Positions 1-7,690 of a DNA stretch of 13,849 nucleotides are shown piece by piece (position 1 is the first letter of the stretch; the number at the start of each line of letters is the position of its first letter). The translations under genes were made by a program, and so were the position numbers. This DNA is from CAZCWX01 sp964502465 (GTDB lineage: Bacteria > Desulfobacterota > Binatia > Bin18). Location of the stretch: contig CAZCWX010000599.1 of NCBI GenBank assembly GCA_964502465.1, positions 1 through 13,849 of the forward strand. Reading direction: 5' to 3'. The notes under the pieces are model-generated. The model did not search any database, had not been told where the DNA came from, and was given only the letters and a program-made list of their open reading frames with translations.

Positions 1-191
1 GTGCCCGTTGCCGTGGCTGCCAGCAGGGTCTGCACACGCGCATCATCGACGTTGCCCGAGTAGTTACGCTCGTACAGTTCATGACGCCCGCCAATCTACA
101 CCTCACGGCCATCGCGCAGGCTGTCGAGATACTCGGTGCCAGTAAAGGGCACGCTCTGGGGTTGTGCGGCCGTGCCTGCTGTAGTTTTCAT
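1..191 (-). pseudogene. Interrupted N-terminus of an HpaB-like flavin-dependent oxygenase (partial)
   Basis: Reading leftward from an ATG at 189-191, preceded by a good ribosome site (CAGGAGAG, about 6 nt away), the product contains FTGTEYLDSLRDGREV. This resembles the N-terminus of the 4-hydroxyphenylacetate 3-hydroxylase (HpaB) large-component family, which hydroxylates phenols with reduced FAD. After 31 codons there is an in-frame TAG at 96-98, where family members usually carry an aromatic residue (REV-Y/W-I). The same frame then stays open to the window edge (IGGRHELYERNYSGNVDD and onward), but that part does not look like the usual HpaB continuation. The gene lies 50 bp after the upstream monooxygenase and would fit the cluster's aromatic theme. 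It may be a nonsense-mutated gene, a rearranged fragment or a sequence error. The family call rests on a short segment. Confidence 0.4.
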
Positions 192-241
192 GTTGCTCTC
201 CTGCTAGTGCGGCGAGTGTCTTCTTCCGGGTTGGACTGCAC

Positions 242-1231
242 TCAAGAGGCCAGTCGGGGCATGACCTCCTGCGCGGTGAGCGTCAACGAGTCCAACACCA
301 GGCGGAACGGCATGCCGCCGAAATTCATCAGACACAACACCTGCTCTACCCCAAAGCTCGCCAGTTGCTGGAGGATCTCCATCACATGGTCCGGATCACC
401 CACGGCAATCAACCGTTGCTGCATCAGTTGGTCGAAGGTCTTGGTGTTGCCGACCGCCCGCGTCTCACAGTAGCGTGTCATGTATGCGTGCGCTCGCGCT
501 TCCGCCTCGGCCTGCGTAGGTGCCACGTGGACGTGGAAGGCCACGGTCACCCGTGGGCCGCTGTGGACTCGGTGGCTTGCCTTGGCATACGCCGTATAGC
601 CTGCCAGCAATTCTTTCAGGACCGAGAGATCCTCCAGAATGTAGGGAACTGCCATCAGGTTGTAGCCCTGTGCACCGATCCGCGCATACGTAGCTGGGTT
701 CAAGGCGGCCAGTGCAATCGGCGGCGAGGGATGCTGCAGTGGCAGCGTGTTGAGGGCAATGCAGGGATAACGATGAAAGCGCCCGGTATACTCAAATGGC
801 TCCCCTCGCCAGGCCAGTTCAACGACCTCCAGCGCTTCGTCAAAGCGCGCCTGACTTTCCTCACGGTCCACCAGGTGACCCGCGTATTCGTGCGCCAGAT
901 AGCCGCGGCCCACGCCAAAGTCGAGCCGCCCACCGCTCACCACATCCAGCACCGCATACTCCTCAGCTACTTTCACCGGATCATGAAACGGCAATACGCA
1001 CACCGCCGGGCCGATACGGATGTGCTCGGTCTTCTGAGCAATGGCAGCCAGCAGTACCGGCGGGGCCGGACACAGACCATAATTGGCGAAATGATGCTCC
1101 GCCACCCACGCCGAATCATAACCCAGCTGCTCTGCTTTCACTACCAGTTCGATCATCTCGCGGTAAAACCCGGCGGCAGATTGCTGCTGCTCAGGATGGA
1201 AGTCCATGACGGAAAAGATCCCCAGTTTCAT
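242..1231 (-). CDS. Luciferase-like (LLM class) flavin-dependent monooxygenase
   Basis: A 329-residue protein of the bacterial luciferase-like monooxygenase family, cytosolic (beta/alpha)8 barrels that use reduced FMN or F420 to oxidise varied substrates. Visible family signatures are MKLGIFSVMDF at the start, AEHHF at 44-48, RIGP at 72-75, the PFHDPVKVAEE stretch at 81-91, and SGGRLDFGVGRG at 99-110. The open frame extends upstream to 1375, but that extension overlaps the end of the extradiol gene in another frame. The ATG at 1229-1231 has AAGGAA about 9 nt upstream and begins with the usual family N-terminus, so it was chosen. It follows the extradiol dioxygenase gene by 43 bp in the same direction, suggesting co-transcription. 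It is a paralogue of the monooxygenases at 5597-6766 and 7691-8743 and is closer in motif wording to the latter. Substrate and flavin type cannot be read from sequence. Confidence 0.9.
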   Translation of the reverse strand: MKLGIFSVMDFHPEQQQSAAGFYREMIELVVKAEQLGYDSAWVAEHHFANYGLCPAPPVLLAAIAQKTEHIRIGPAVCVLPFHDPVKVAEEYAVLDVVSGGRLDFGVGRGYLAHEYAGHLVDREESQARFDEALEVVELAWRGEPFEYTGRFHRYPCIALNTLPLQHPSPPIALAALNPATYARIGAQGYNLMAVPYILEDLSVLKELLAGYTAYAKASHRVHSGPRVTVAFHVHVAPTQAEAEARAHAYMTRYCETRAVGNTKTFDQLMQQRLIAVGDPDHVMEILQQLASFGVEQVLCLMNFGGMPFRLVLDSLTLTAQEVMPRLAS

Positions 1232-1274
1232 CTCGCGTTGTTCCTTGTGCTGGCTGGAATATTTCCGTGCAGCG

Positions 1275-2159
1275 CTACAGACTCCCCTGATGCCCCCAGA
1301 TGCTGCCGGACGTGTGGACCTGTACCTGCCAGGTGCGATCATCAACCTCGCGCGCGCCCCAGCCGTACTCGACATTAAAGCCGGACGGGGTACGCAGATA
1401 GAATGACACCATATGGTCGTTGGTATGCTTGCCCAGGTTCATGACGATGGGCACTTGCTGGTCCTGACACAGGTAATAGGTCGAGCCAACGTCATCGAGA
1501 GCCTTGAGTTGCAGCATGAAGTGATGCAGGCGCTTGGGTGCCTGCGGCATCGCCGCGAAGGCCAGGGAGTGATGACGGGGGTTACAGTGGAAGAAGGCAA
1601 TGTTCAGTGTCACACCTGGTGCCGGTGAGAACTTCACAAAGTCACTGATGCGCATGCCCAGGACATCTCGATAAAAGGACAGGCTGCGGTCGAGATCATC
1701 GACGAACACGACAAAATGCCCGAGCCCCTGCTCTCCGGTCTTGAACCCACTGATGGGACGCGGCGAGTGAAAGGGTTTGTCAAACGTGACCAATGGTCCA
1801 TAGAAAATTTCCGAGGCAATGCCGCTGGGATCGACAAAGGTGATCAGCCCCGCGACCCGTCGCGCCTCAGCGTCCTCTGGCGTGCCTGGCCGGACCGCCA
1901 CACCGGCCGCGGTGAGCTGGGCGGCCATCGCCTGCAACGCCTCCTCGGTAGCCACTTCCCAGCCGATGTACGCCAGGTCATCTTTGCCGGTCGGATGCAC
2001 AATGAAGCGATGGTGATACTCGTCCATACGCAGGAACAACGAGCCGTCAACGTCCCGGCCGTTGGCTTGCAGGCCCAGAATCTGCGTGGCGAACCGTTCC
2101 CACTCATCCACGTTGCTGACGCTCAAGCCTAGATATCCCAATTGCGTGACACTCGTCAT
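1275..2159 (-). CDS. Type I extradiol (catechol 2,3-) dioxygenase, BphC/HsaC-like
   Basis: A 294-residue, two-domain vicinal-oxygen-chelate protein that should cleave a catecholic ring next to the hydroxyls using Fe(II) or Mn(II) and O2. The N-terminal domain (about 1-120) is the non-catalytic repeat. The C-terminal domain starts at GLGHFVVFV and carries the expected metal ligands His148 (GLGHF), His213 (LHHFM) and Glu264 (FNVEYG). Catalytic residues also match BphC: His196/197 (NPRHHS), His245 (GKHTNDHM) and Tyr254 (SFYL). The C-terminus ending in SIWGHQ plus a few residues is the normal family end, so the TAG stop is genuine. A strong AGGAGG lies 7 nt before the ATG. It sits 21 bp after the NagG-like Rieske gene, which fits ring hydroxylation followed by ring cleavage. 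Preference for a one-ring or polycyclic catechol is not decidable here. Confidence 0.93.
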   Translation of the reverse strand: MTSVTQLGYLGLSVSNVDEWERFATQILGLQANGRDVDGSLFLRMDEYHHRFIVHPTGKDDLAYIGWEVATEEALQAMAAQLTAAGVAVRPGTPEDAEARRVAGLITFVDPSGIASEIFYGPLVTFDKPFHSPRPISGFKTGEQGLGHFVVFVDDLDRSLSFYRDVLGMRISDFVKFSPAPGVTLNIAFFHCNPRHHSLAFAAMPQAPKRLHHFMLQLKALDDVGSTYYLCQDQQVPIVMNLGKHTNDHMVSFYLRTPSGFNVEYGWGAREVDDRTWQVQVHTSGSIWGHQGSL

Positions 2160-2180
2160 AAGATCCTCCTTTTTCTTTCT

Positions 2181-3461
2181 TTAGATCGTGCCCGGATGCA
2201 ACCCGGGAATCGGCAAGACAGCGAATCCCATCAACTCGTGGTAATAGCGCCAGAATCCGCGAATTGCTGTCTCGGTCACCAGGCTTTCTTCATCCGCCAC
2301 CACACGCCCCCCCATAGCGACCAATGAGGCCGCGCCTTTGTCGCGGATAATGGCCTGCTGTACGATCTCCGTCGCATGGCCATCCTCCATCGACACCAAA
2401 CCTGCGGGACCAACCAGATTCGCTTGCTTGATGCGGATGGCGCGGAGCTCCTCGTCATCATCCGCGTAGCCAAAGAAGGTAAAAATCAGCTCAAAACGAT
2501 CCAGCCCTCGCGGGACGATGTGGCGTACCGCCAGGGTGTTCTGGATCTGTTGCACGACCAGACACGGGAAAATCGTCTGGATGGTCAAACCGGGGAATTC
2601 CGCTCGACCGCGTAGCAACGAGGGATCGGCCAGGGTGTACTTCGCTTGATAGGTCCGCAGATCTGCGTCCTTGTAGGCAGCGACCTCTTCGGCCTCTGTC
2701 CGGCGATATGAATGCAAGGCGCTATGCCTCCCTCTGGCATCTAGCGTCACTCCCCCGCCTTGGGACGACCGATACATGCCAAAGGTGGTATGGAACAGAT
2801 GTAGCAGGCTGGCATGATAGGGGTCACGCACGTTCTCGGCATAAAGTTTCCAGTTGGCGTTAATGAACTGACGCGCGTGGCCCAAAACGTGAATGGGGCG
2901 ATTGAAGATGCGGTCGAGGCACGCCTGCATACTTGGCCCGAGATAGTCTTCCAGTGGTTCGACCTGAGGGTCAAAAGAGGCAAAAATTAAGCCCTTGTAT
3001 ATGGCAACCTGGAGTTTCCGGAGCGAGTTTTGCGCGGGTTGAAAATCATCGGGCAAGCCGGGTTTCCCGTTAATCCCTTTGCGAAAAGGCACGCCGATGA
3101 GATTGCCTTTGAGGTCGTAGCTCCATTGGTGATAGACGCAAACATGAGTGGCACGGTTGCCGCGCAGCTCCCGACATACCAGCGCCCCGCGGTGAGCGCA
3201 GCGGTTGACAAAAGCATGCAGCGTTCCGTCCTTATCCCGCGTGACGACAATCGGTGTGTCACCAATGAATGTCGCTTTAAAATCCTGCGGGTGCGGGAGC
3301 TCAGCGTCCAGCGCCACGTAGTTCCACACTGGTCCGCGGAACAGTCGCTCTTGTTCGCGTTCGTAAATAGCGGGGTCCAAGAACACCTGGTATGGAACGC
3401 GGGTCATCGTCTCTCCAGACCAGGTAAGGGAAACAGGATAATCCTCAGATGCGGATCGCAT
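2181..3461 (-). CDS. Rieske aromatic-ring oxygenase alpha subunit, NagG/AndAc-like
   Basis: A 426-residue terminal oxygenase large subunit. The Rieske [2Fe-2S] motif is Cys88-x-His90 (NRCAHRG) and Cys108-x2-His111 (CVYHQW). The catalytic domain has NWKLYAENVRDPYHASLLH, giving the bridging Asp213 and iron ligands His216 and His221. The CxYHQW ending (Gln where many alpha subunits have Gly) and the GVPF segment after it recall salicylate 5-hydroxylase and anthranilate dioxygenase large subunits. An upstream extension of the frame to 3575 reads through the REP-like palindrome and is an artefact. The ATG at 3459-3461 has GGGAGG about 8 nt before it. No beta subunit follows directly; the only one in the window precedes it, beyond the palindrome, and overlaps the other alpha gene. 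It may share that beta subunit or use one encoded elsewhere. The natural substrate is unknown; salicylate or anthranilate analogues are a reasonable guess. Confidence 0.92.
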   Translation of the reverse strand: MRSASEDYPVSLTWSGETMTRVPYQVFLDPAIYEREQERLFRGPVWNYVALDAELPHPQDFKATFIGDTPIVVTRDKDGTLHAFVNRCAHRGALVCRELRGNRATHVCVYHQWSYDLKGNLIGVPFRKGINGKPGLPDDFQPAQNSLRKLQVAIYKGLIFASFDPQVEPLEDYLGPSMQACLDRIFNRPIHVLGHARQFINANWKLYAENVRDPYHASLLHLFHTTFGMYRSSQGGGVTLDARGRHSALHSYRRTEAEEVAAYKDADLRTYQAKYTLADPSLLRGRAEFPGLTIQTIFPCLVVQQIQNTLAVRHIVPRGLDRFELIFTFFGYADDDEELRAIRIKQANLVGPAGLVSMEDGHATEIVQQAIIRDKGAASLVAMGGRVVADEESLVTETAIRGFWRYYHELMGFAVLPIPGLHPGTI

Positions 3462-3530
3462 GGAAAACCTCCCAGTGGTTACAGGTTGTTCGTGTTTAAC
3501 AGATTGTTTGGAAAGTTGATAAGCATTGTC

Positions 3531-3599
3531 ATTGCGAGGAGCTGGAGGCGACGAAGCAATCTTTTTGATAGACAAAGATTGCTTCGCTCCGCTCGCAAT
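3531..3599. repeat. REP-like imperfect palindrome
   Basis: Nested inverted repeats. The inner arms of 13 bp (3552-3564 and 3574-3586, CGAAGCAATCTTT against its exact complement) have a 9-nt loop, and the outer arms ATTGCGAG/CTCGCAAT are at 3531-3538 and 3592-3599. This wording (ATTGCGAGGAG...GAAGCAATCT) is a common dispersed intergenic repeat in environmental bacterial genomes. It occupies the gap between the beta subunit gene and the NagG-like alpha gene and could act as an mRNA-stabilising or processing hairpin. Translated in one frame it creates the false N-terminal extension of the downstream Rieske gene. Confidence 0.85.
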
Positions 3600-3658
3600 A
3601 ACTTACTACGCTGATTTCTCAAACAGCCTGTTAAAGTCAAGGTCGCACGCCATGCATG

Positions 3659-4156
3659 TCACACGTGGTAAATGTCCAGCACGCTCTCCACCACATCATG
3701 GAGGAGAATGATCTTCTTTTTTGCGATCTGCAGGCTCCCCCCGTACGGACGCAGGACGTGCTGATAAAAACCAAAATAGCTCGACGTCTGCTGCTTCTCC
3801 GGTCGGTAGGTCTGTACCTGCCAGTGGGAAGATACGAGGGGGTAGCCATCCACCATGTCAGTGATCCGCACGTTGGTGATGAGATGACAGGTGCGAATCA
3901 GCGGACTGGATGCCGGTGACAGTCCCGATTGGATACGCCACACTCGATCTTCCAAACCGGCGCGGCTGCTGTAGTAGATCAGCGACAGTTGCGACTGGGG
4001 GTCATCCGTCGGTCTGCCGTCCTCATCCCAGGCCGGCAGCCAAAACTCGGCATCCTCAGTATACAGCGCTAACCACTCTGCCCAGCGCCGTTCGTCTAGA
4101 TATGCGGCTTCCTGATAGAGGAGGTCGGCACAGTGGGAAAGCAACTCAGGTGCCAT
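3659..4156 (-). CDS. Aromatic-ring-hydroxylating dioxygenase beta subunit (BenB/XylY-like)
   Basis: A 165-residue protein of the ring-hydroxylating dioxygenase small-subunit family (NTF2/SnoaL-like cone fold), the usual length for BenB or XylY. It should pack with alpha subunits in an alpha3beta3 oxygenase and help stability and specificity rather than catalysis. Family features include an acidic/aromatic N-terminal helix (YQEAAYLDERRWAEWLALY), EFWLPAW, a DDPQSQLSLIYY segment, and the C-terminal LLHDVVESVLDIYHV. Its ATG overlaps the end of the upstream alpha gene by 11 nt (CAATGGCACCTGA), a translational-coupling layout, with GGGGAG before the start. That makes it the partner of the alpha subunit at 4146-5558. 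The REP-like palindrome lies just after its TGA. Confidence 0.93.
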   Translation of the reverse strand: MAPELLSHCADLLYQEAAYLDERRWAEWLALYTEDAEFWLPAWDEDGRPTDDPQSQLSLIYYSSRAGLEDRVWRIQSGLSPASSPLIRTCHLITNVRITDMVDGYPLVSSHWQVQTYRPEKQQTSSYFGFYQHVLRPYGGSLQIAKKKIILLHDVVESVLDIYHV

Positions 4157-5558
4157 TGGTCACTCCCCTTTCTGCCTGCTGCCCTCGACGCATTAACTTG
4201 AGCCATTGCCGATACTGCCCGTGATAGAGGGTTTCGTCGCGAAAGTCGTTCGTGCTCGAGTACGGGCGGACACCCAGGGCCTGGGCTTCAGCATCCGCGC
4301 CCACAGTCATGCGCTGTATGCCACGCAGGTATCCCTGCTGCCAGCGCACCAGGCGGCCGCGATACCCTCGTTGGCACGCTTCAAAGGCCGCCAGATCATC
4401 CGGCGTACCGATGCCACTGGCATTAAAGAAGTCTTCATACTGGCGCAGGCGGTGCGCGCGCGCCTCGACTCCCTCGCCTACTGGTGCAATGCAGTAGGTG
4501 GACACCCGGGTCTTATCCACCGCCAGCGGATGAATGACGCGCAGTTGCGTCGAGACCTGATCCATGAAGAAGATATTGGGGTAGATGAGAAGGTTACGGA
4601 TCCGCTCCAGCATCCAGCGGGCACGCGCCTCGCCAAATTGGGCTGCGATCTCTCCGCGTCGCTCATAGAGCGGTCGGTCCTGGGGATTAGGGTAATCGGT
4701 CCATAGCAGCGTATGGCCGTTGCCGAGGTCGTAAGAGCCATTCGTAATCCCCGGCGTCTCCAACCGCCCTGCGTCGATCGCTCGGATTGAGTCTTTCCCT
4801 GCGGTCACCCGCCGCTGAATGATACCCAGAAAGGTTCGGTGTACGACATCAAAGTGATAGCCGTCCACACCGTTTTCTGCCTGGAGCTTCCAGTTCCCCG
4901 CATAGGTGTAATCCGCACTGCCTCTCATCACCTCCCACCCTTTGGGTGCCTGGTCTACAATCATGTCGATAAAGAGGCGCGTCTCCCCCAAATGGGTTTC
5001 CAACTCTTCCACATCTGGGTTGAGGCTGCCGAAGAGAAACCCGCGATAGTTAGCTAAGCGCGGCACGCGGGTGAGTCCATGATCCAGACGCTCAAAGGCC
5101 TCCGGGTAGGCACCAGTGGCATGATCTTTCACGCTGACCAGCGCGCCGCTGGTATTATACGACCAGCCGTGGTAGGGGCAGGTGAGAATCTTTTGATTCC
5201 CCCGTTTGACCAAGCAGACCGTAGCGCCGCGATGGGCACAGGCGTTGAGAAAGCCGCCGATTTCTCCGGCCTGATTGCGCATCAGGATGACCGGCTGGCG
5301 GCCGATAGCAGTCGTATAAAAGTCGTGGGGACGCGACACCTGACTCTCGTGCGCCAGGTACACCCAGGTCCCTTCAAAGATGTACTTCATCTCCAGCTCG
5401 AACAGCTCGGGGTCAGAGAACAGCGCCCGATCGACGGTAAACATACCCTCTTGCGGGTTGTCTATAATGTAGGATTGAACATCGCGCGCTGCTTGCCGCG
5501 CGCGAGTCACGTCAAGGTTGGTGTGACGAACATCAGCCGCGACTGTGTGTGTCCCCAT
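4146..5558 (-). CDS. Rieske dioxygenase alpha subunit, BenA/XylX-like
   Basis: A 470-residue terminal oxygenase large subunit, close to the usual length of benzoate/toluate 1,2-dioxygenase alpha. The Rieske cluster ligands are Cys107 and His109 (NACAHRG) with Cys127 and His130 (CPYHGW). The mononuclear iron site is in NWKLQAENGVDGYHFDVVH (bridging Asp232, His235, His240), with the third ligand probably Asp332 in IYPNIFFMDQ, a stretch characteristic of BenA/XylX. The frame is open upstream to 5699, but the ATG at 5556-5558 has AGGAGGG a few nt upstream and starts a normal family N-terminus. It lies 38 bp after a luciferase-like monooxygenase and overlaps its beta subunit gene. The BenC-type reductase that normally accompanies benAB is absent here, so electrons must come from elsewhere. 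The exact benzoate-like substrate is an inference. Confidence 0.94.
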   Translation of the reverse strand: MGTHTVAADVRHTNLDVTRARQAARDVQSYIIDNPQEGMFTVDRALFSDPELFELEMKYIFEGTWVYLAHESQVSRPHDFYTTAIGRQPVILMRNQAGEIGGFLNACAHRGATVCLVKRGNQKILTCPYHGWSYNTSGALVSVKDHATGAYPEAFERLDHGLTRVPRLANYRGFLFGSLNPDVEELETHLGETRLFIDMIVDQAPKGWEVMRGSADYTYAGNWKLQAENGVDGYHFDVVHRTFLGIIQRRVTAGKDSIRAIDAGRLETPGITNGSYDLGNGHTLLWTDYPNPQDRPLYERRGEIAAQFGEARARWMLERIRNLLIYPNIFFMDQVSTQLRVIHPLAVDKTRVSTYCIAPVGEGVEARAHRLRQYEDFFNASGIGTPDDLAAFEACQRGYRGRLVRWQQGYLRGIQRMTVGADAEAQALGVRPYSSTNDFRDETLYHGQYRQWLKLMRRGQQAERGVTNGT

Positions 5559-5596
5559 AGAAACACCCTCCTTTTTGCGCTCTGTGATTCGCTCCC

Positions 5597-6766
5597 TTAT
5601 CCCATAAACTCTGGCATCACCTTGGTGCCGAACAGCTCCATCTGCTTTTTCACCTCGTACAGGGGCATAAATCCCTGGTCCGAGATCACCATAAACCACT
5701 CGGGATTGAGTTTCTCTTGCACTGCAGCCATCTGCCGGCGCACGTCATCCACTGTGCCAACAAAAGCCATACCCGCCTCAATCAGCGGTTCGATGCTCTC
5801 TGGGATCTGCGGGTAGAACTTGGCATGAAACTGGCGGAAGAGGAAGATCGAACCCTTGCGCGCCCGTTCCAGCGCTTCCTCCCGCGTGTCGCCCAGGTAG
5901 AGTAGCCGCGCCATACCGATATTTTCTCCCAAGCGATACGAGCGCCCAGCTTTGGCCGCCTCGTCAGTGTAGAACTCAGCCCCTTTGATAGCCAGCTCGG
6001 GGAACGGCAGAAAGATAATAGGCACCACCCCTTCACGGGCCGCCCAACGGATCGTCTCTTCGGTCGTCGTCAGTGCTTGGAAGAGTGGAGGGTGAGGTTT
6101 TTGGTACGGCTTGGGCACGGGCGAGATTTTGCGTAGCCACCCTTTCTCATCGAGCTCACCCGGCGCGCCATAGCGCGCCGTAGCCTCAAACGGTCGCCAC
6201 TCATGGCCCTCAGCCGGATAGGGGACCTGGTAGTATTTGCCCTTAAACGAAAAGGGCTCTTCCGCCCAGGAGAGTTTTACCACTTGAAAGAGTTCCTCAA
6301 ACACCTCACGATTGTGCCGCTCGGCTTCCGGCCCCAGTACACCGGGTTGCATGTGATAATGCTGCCCGAGCACGTTGACCCAGCGCGGGAACACGCCACG
6401 GGCGAGACCGACAATCACCCTCCCCTTAGTGATATGGTCGGCCCAAGCCACATCCTCTGCCAACCGGATCGGGTCCCAGGTAGGCAGGACAAACCCCACT
6501 GGCCCGACTTTGATGCGTTTCGTCTTGGCAGCGAGGTGAAGCAGATGTGGAGTGGGGGTAGCCCCAGCCTCCAACCCTTCGGTGTAAAAGTGATGCTCAG
6601 AATACGTCACCGCCGCAAACCCCAGATCTTCAACTAGCTGGGCCAGATCCACCATCTCATCCAGCATCTGCTGAATTTTCTCCGTCCGATGGGCAATCGG
6701 TCGCAGCCGCTCGCGTTCGACTGGTGAGGCCGGCACCGTGGGAACCAACTGTAGCATAAATTTCAT
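5597..6766 (-). CDS. Luciferase-like flavin-dependent monooxygenase (long type)
   Basis: About 389 residues, a luciferase-like monooxygenase longer than the two others here and with more divergent motifs: SEHHF at 56-60, RIKVGPVGFVLP at 84-95, DPIRLAED at 98-105, and GRVIVGLARG at 115-124. An inserted stretch around 140-215 (the HYHMQPGVLGPEAERHN and GHEWRPFEATARYGAPG region) explains the extra length. Two ATGs three codons apart are possible (6773-6775 and 6764-6766). I prefer the second because AAGGA lies 8 nt before it, while the first has no spacing to its purine tract. The gene heads the benAB-like block, 38 bp before the alpha subunit. Its leader holds a strong hairpin and the hexamer repeat tract, so expression could be modulated there. 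It is probably a monooxygenase acting on the same aromatic pathway; the substrate is unknown. Confidence 0.9.
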   Translation of the reverse strand: MKFMLQLVPTVPASPVERERLRPIAHRTEKIQQMLDEMVDLAQLVEDLGFAAVTYSEHHFYTEGLEAGATPTPHLLHLAAKTKRIKVGPVGFVLPTWDPIRLAEDVAWADHITKGRVIVGLARGVFPRWVNVLGQHYHMQPGVLGPEAERHNREVFEELFQVVKLSWAEEPFSFKGKYYQVPYPAEGHEWRPFEATARYGAPGELDEKGWLRKISPVPKPYQKPHPPLFQALTTTEETIRWAAREGVVPIIFLPFPELAIKGAEFYTDEAAKAGRSYRLGENIGMARLLYLGDTREEALERARKGSIFLFRQFHAKFYPQIPESIEPLIEAGMAFVGTVDDVRRQMAAVQEKLNPEWFMVISDQGFMPLYEVKKQMELFGTKVMPEFMG

Positions 6767-6783
6767 GAACTCCATCCTTCAGA

Positions 6784-6853
6784 CAGAGATAGGAGACAGG
6801 GACCGTTCCCCTCCTCCTCTGTCTCAAATCTCTGTCTCTGTCTCAAATCTCTG
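6784..6853 (-). promoter_or_regulatory. Leader hairpin with two alternative partner arms
   Basis: The segment at 6784-6799 (CAGAGATAGGAGACAG on the plus strand) can pair over 14 of 16 positions with CTGTCTCAAATCTCTG, which occurs twice, at 6819-6834 and 6838-6853. A small GGGA/TCCC hairpin fits inside the loop. In the minus-strand transcript this lies directly upstream of the start of the monooxygenase at 5597-6766, with the proximal arm ending about 8 nt before its AAGGA site. The two distal arms compete for one proximal arm, so two mutually exclusive folds are possible. A regulatory role is inference. Confidence 0.45.
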
Positions 6854-6935
6854 TCTCTGTCTCTCATCTCCGTCTCTGTCTCCGTCTCTGTCTCTGTCTC
6901 TGTCTCTGTCTCTGTCTCTCATCTCTGTCTCTCAT
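6819..6935. repeat. Hexamer-type simple sequence repeat, GTCTCT/AGAGAC
   Basis: An almost pure pyrimidine (plus strand) tract built from GTCTCT units, including six uninterrupted copies at 6884-6919. It also holds imperfect units (CATCTC, CCGTCTC) and a 19-bp tandem duplication containing CTGTCTCAAAT. It fills the gap between the TetR stop codon and the leader hairpin of the next gene. Such tracts are prone to slippage and to triplex or other unusual structure. It is non-coding in the cluster's direction. Confidence 0.93.
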
Positions 6936-6936
6936 C

Positions 6937-7683
6937 CTACTTAGCCGTGACCTCTCCTTCTATGACTCTCCCCCCTAGCGCTGTTGGTTGCCGCCGTTCC
7001 GTTCTCGGCGTCTCAACCGCAGCGCTGGTCTCCAACATCGCTAACACTAACGGTTGTAAGAACGCGACATACTCCTCGATCGACTCCATCTCCCCAGCAA
7101 ACGCCCAGTGACGGGTCGCCCAGGCATGTCCCAGGACCATAATGTTGTGCGCTCTGATCTCAATGTGGTCCGGAGCAAAACGGCCCCGCTCCACCCCATA
7201 GCGAATGGCCTCGCCGATCAATGTCTGCAGACGCTTTTCGCGCGCGATCAACGCCCGACGGGTCTCAGTGTTGAGCGATTTAGTCTCCTGATAGGCCAGT
7301 AAGATGAAGCGTCGCATGGTATCGACAGAACGCAGGAAGATGGCAAAGACGGTCTTAAACACCTCCTCCGGGTCGGCACCGGTGCGGGTTGCTTCGGCAA
7401 TTTGCTGGCTCAGGGCGCTGAGCAACTGTTCTCCAGCGCGGTCCTGCTCTTTGCTGACGATATAAAAAAGAATATCTTCTTTATCCTTGAAATAGGTGAA
7501 CGGCGCACCGGCGCTGACTCCTGCCCGCCGCGCGATGTCACGCGTGGTGGTCCGATGAAATCCCTCCTTCAGGAATAACGCAAAAGCCGCCTCAGCCACT
7601 GCCTCCCGCTTCTGCTGCAACAGGTCCTGATCACGAATGAGAAAGTTCGGTTTCTTAACAGAGCGGAGAATCTTTCGCGCCAT
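6937..7683 (-). CDS. TetR/AcrR family transcriptional regulator
   Basis: A 248-residue DNA-binding repressor-type protein. The N-terminal TetR domain has a lead helix (EAVAEAAFALFLKEGF), then the helix-turn-helix at about 45-66 (TTTRDIARRAGVSAGAPFTYF, a slight variant of the usual GVSxGxxYxYF), then KDKEDILFYIV. The C-terminal ligand domain (about 85-220) is helical, and a proline/arginine-rich tail follows. It is unusually long upstream of the TetR domain (about 22 residues). It starts 7 nt after the luciferase-like gene at 7691-8743, so the two are co-transcribed and autoregulation through the operator at 8765-8778 is likely. The ligand is presumably an aromatic compound or CoA thioester of the pathway, by context only. 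Its TAG lies at the edge of the repeat tract. Confidence 0.92.
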   Translation of the reverse strand: MARKILRSVKKPNFLIRDQDLLQQKREAVAEAAFALFLKEGFHRTTTRDIARRAGVSAGAPFTYFKDKEDILFYIVSKEQDRAGEQLLSALSQQIAEATRTGADPEEVFKTVFAIFLRSVDTMRRFILLAYQETKSLNTETRRALIAREKRLQTLIGEAIRYGVERGRFAPDHIEIRAHNIMVLGHAWATRHWAFAGEMESIEEYVAFLQPLVLAMLETSAAVETPRTERRQPTALGGRVIEGEVTAK

Positions 7684-7690
7684 CGTTCCC

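Noticed and set aside
365..1378. Long plus-strand open frame of 337 codons
   Set aside because: It lies antisense to the luciferase-like gene, has no recognisable domain, and has arginine/histidine-rich composition typical of shadow frames in GC-rich DNA.
3462..3575. N-terminal extension of the NagG-like Rieske protein
   Set aside because: It is encoded by the REP-like palindrome; the ATG at 3461 has a proper ribosome site and gives the normal family start.
3030..3614. Plus-strand frame of 194 codons across the NagG-like gene and the REP palindrome
   Set aside because: It is antisense to a clear Rieske gene, and its end is translated from the repeat (MSLRGAGGDEA-type wording is a common repeat artefact).
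5079..5816. Plus-strand frame of 245 codons
   Set aside because: It is antisense to both the BenA-like and luciferase-like genes, with no family features.
6738..6944. Serine/leucine-repeat protein encoded by the microsatellite
   Set aside because: It is a low-complexity translation of the GTCTCT repeat on the strand opposite all neighbouring genes, with no ribosome site.
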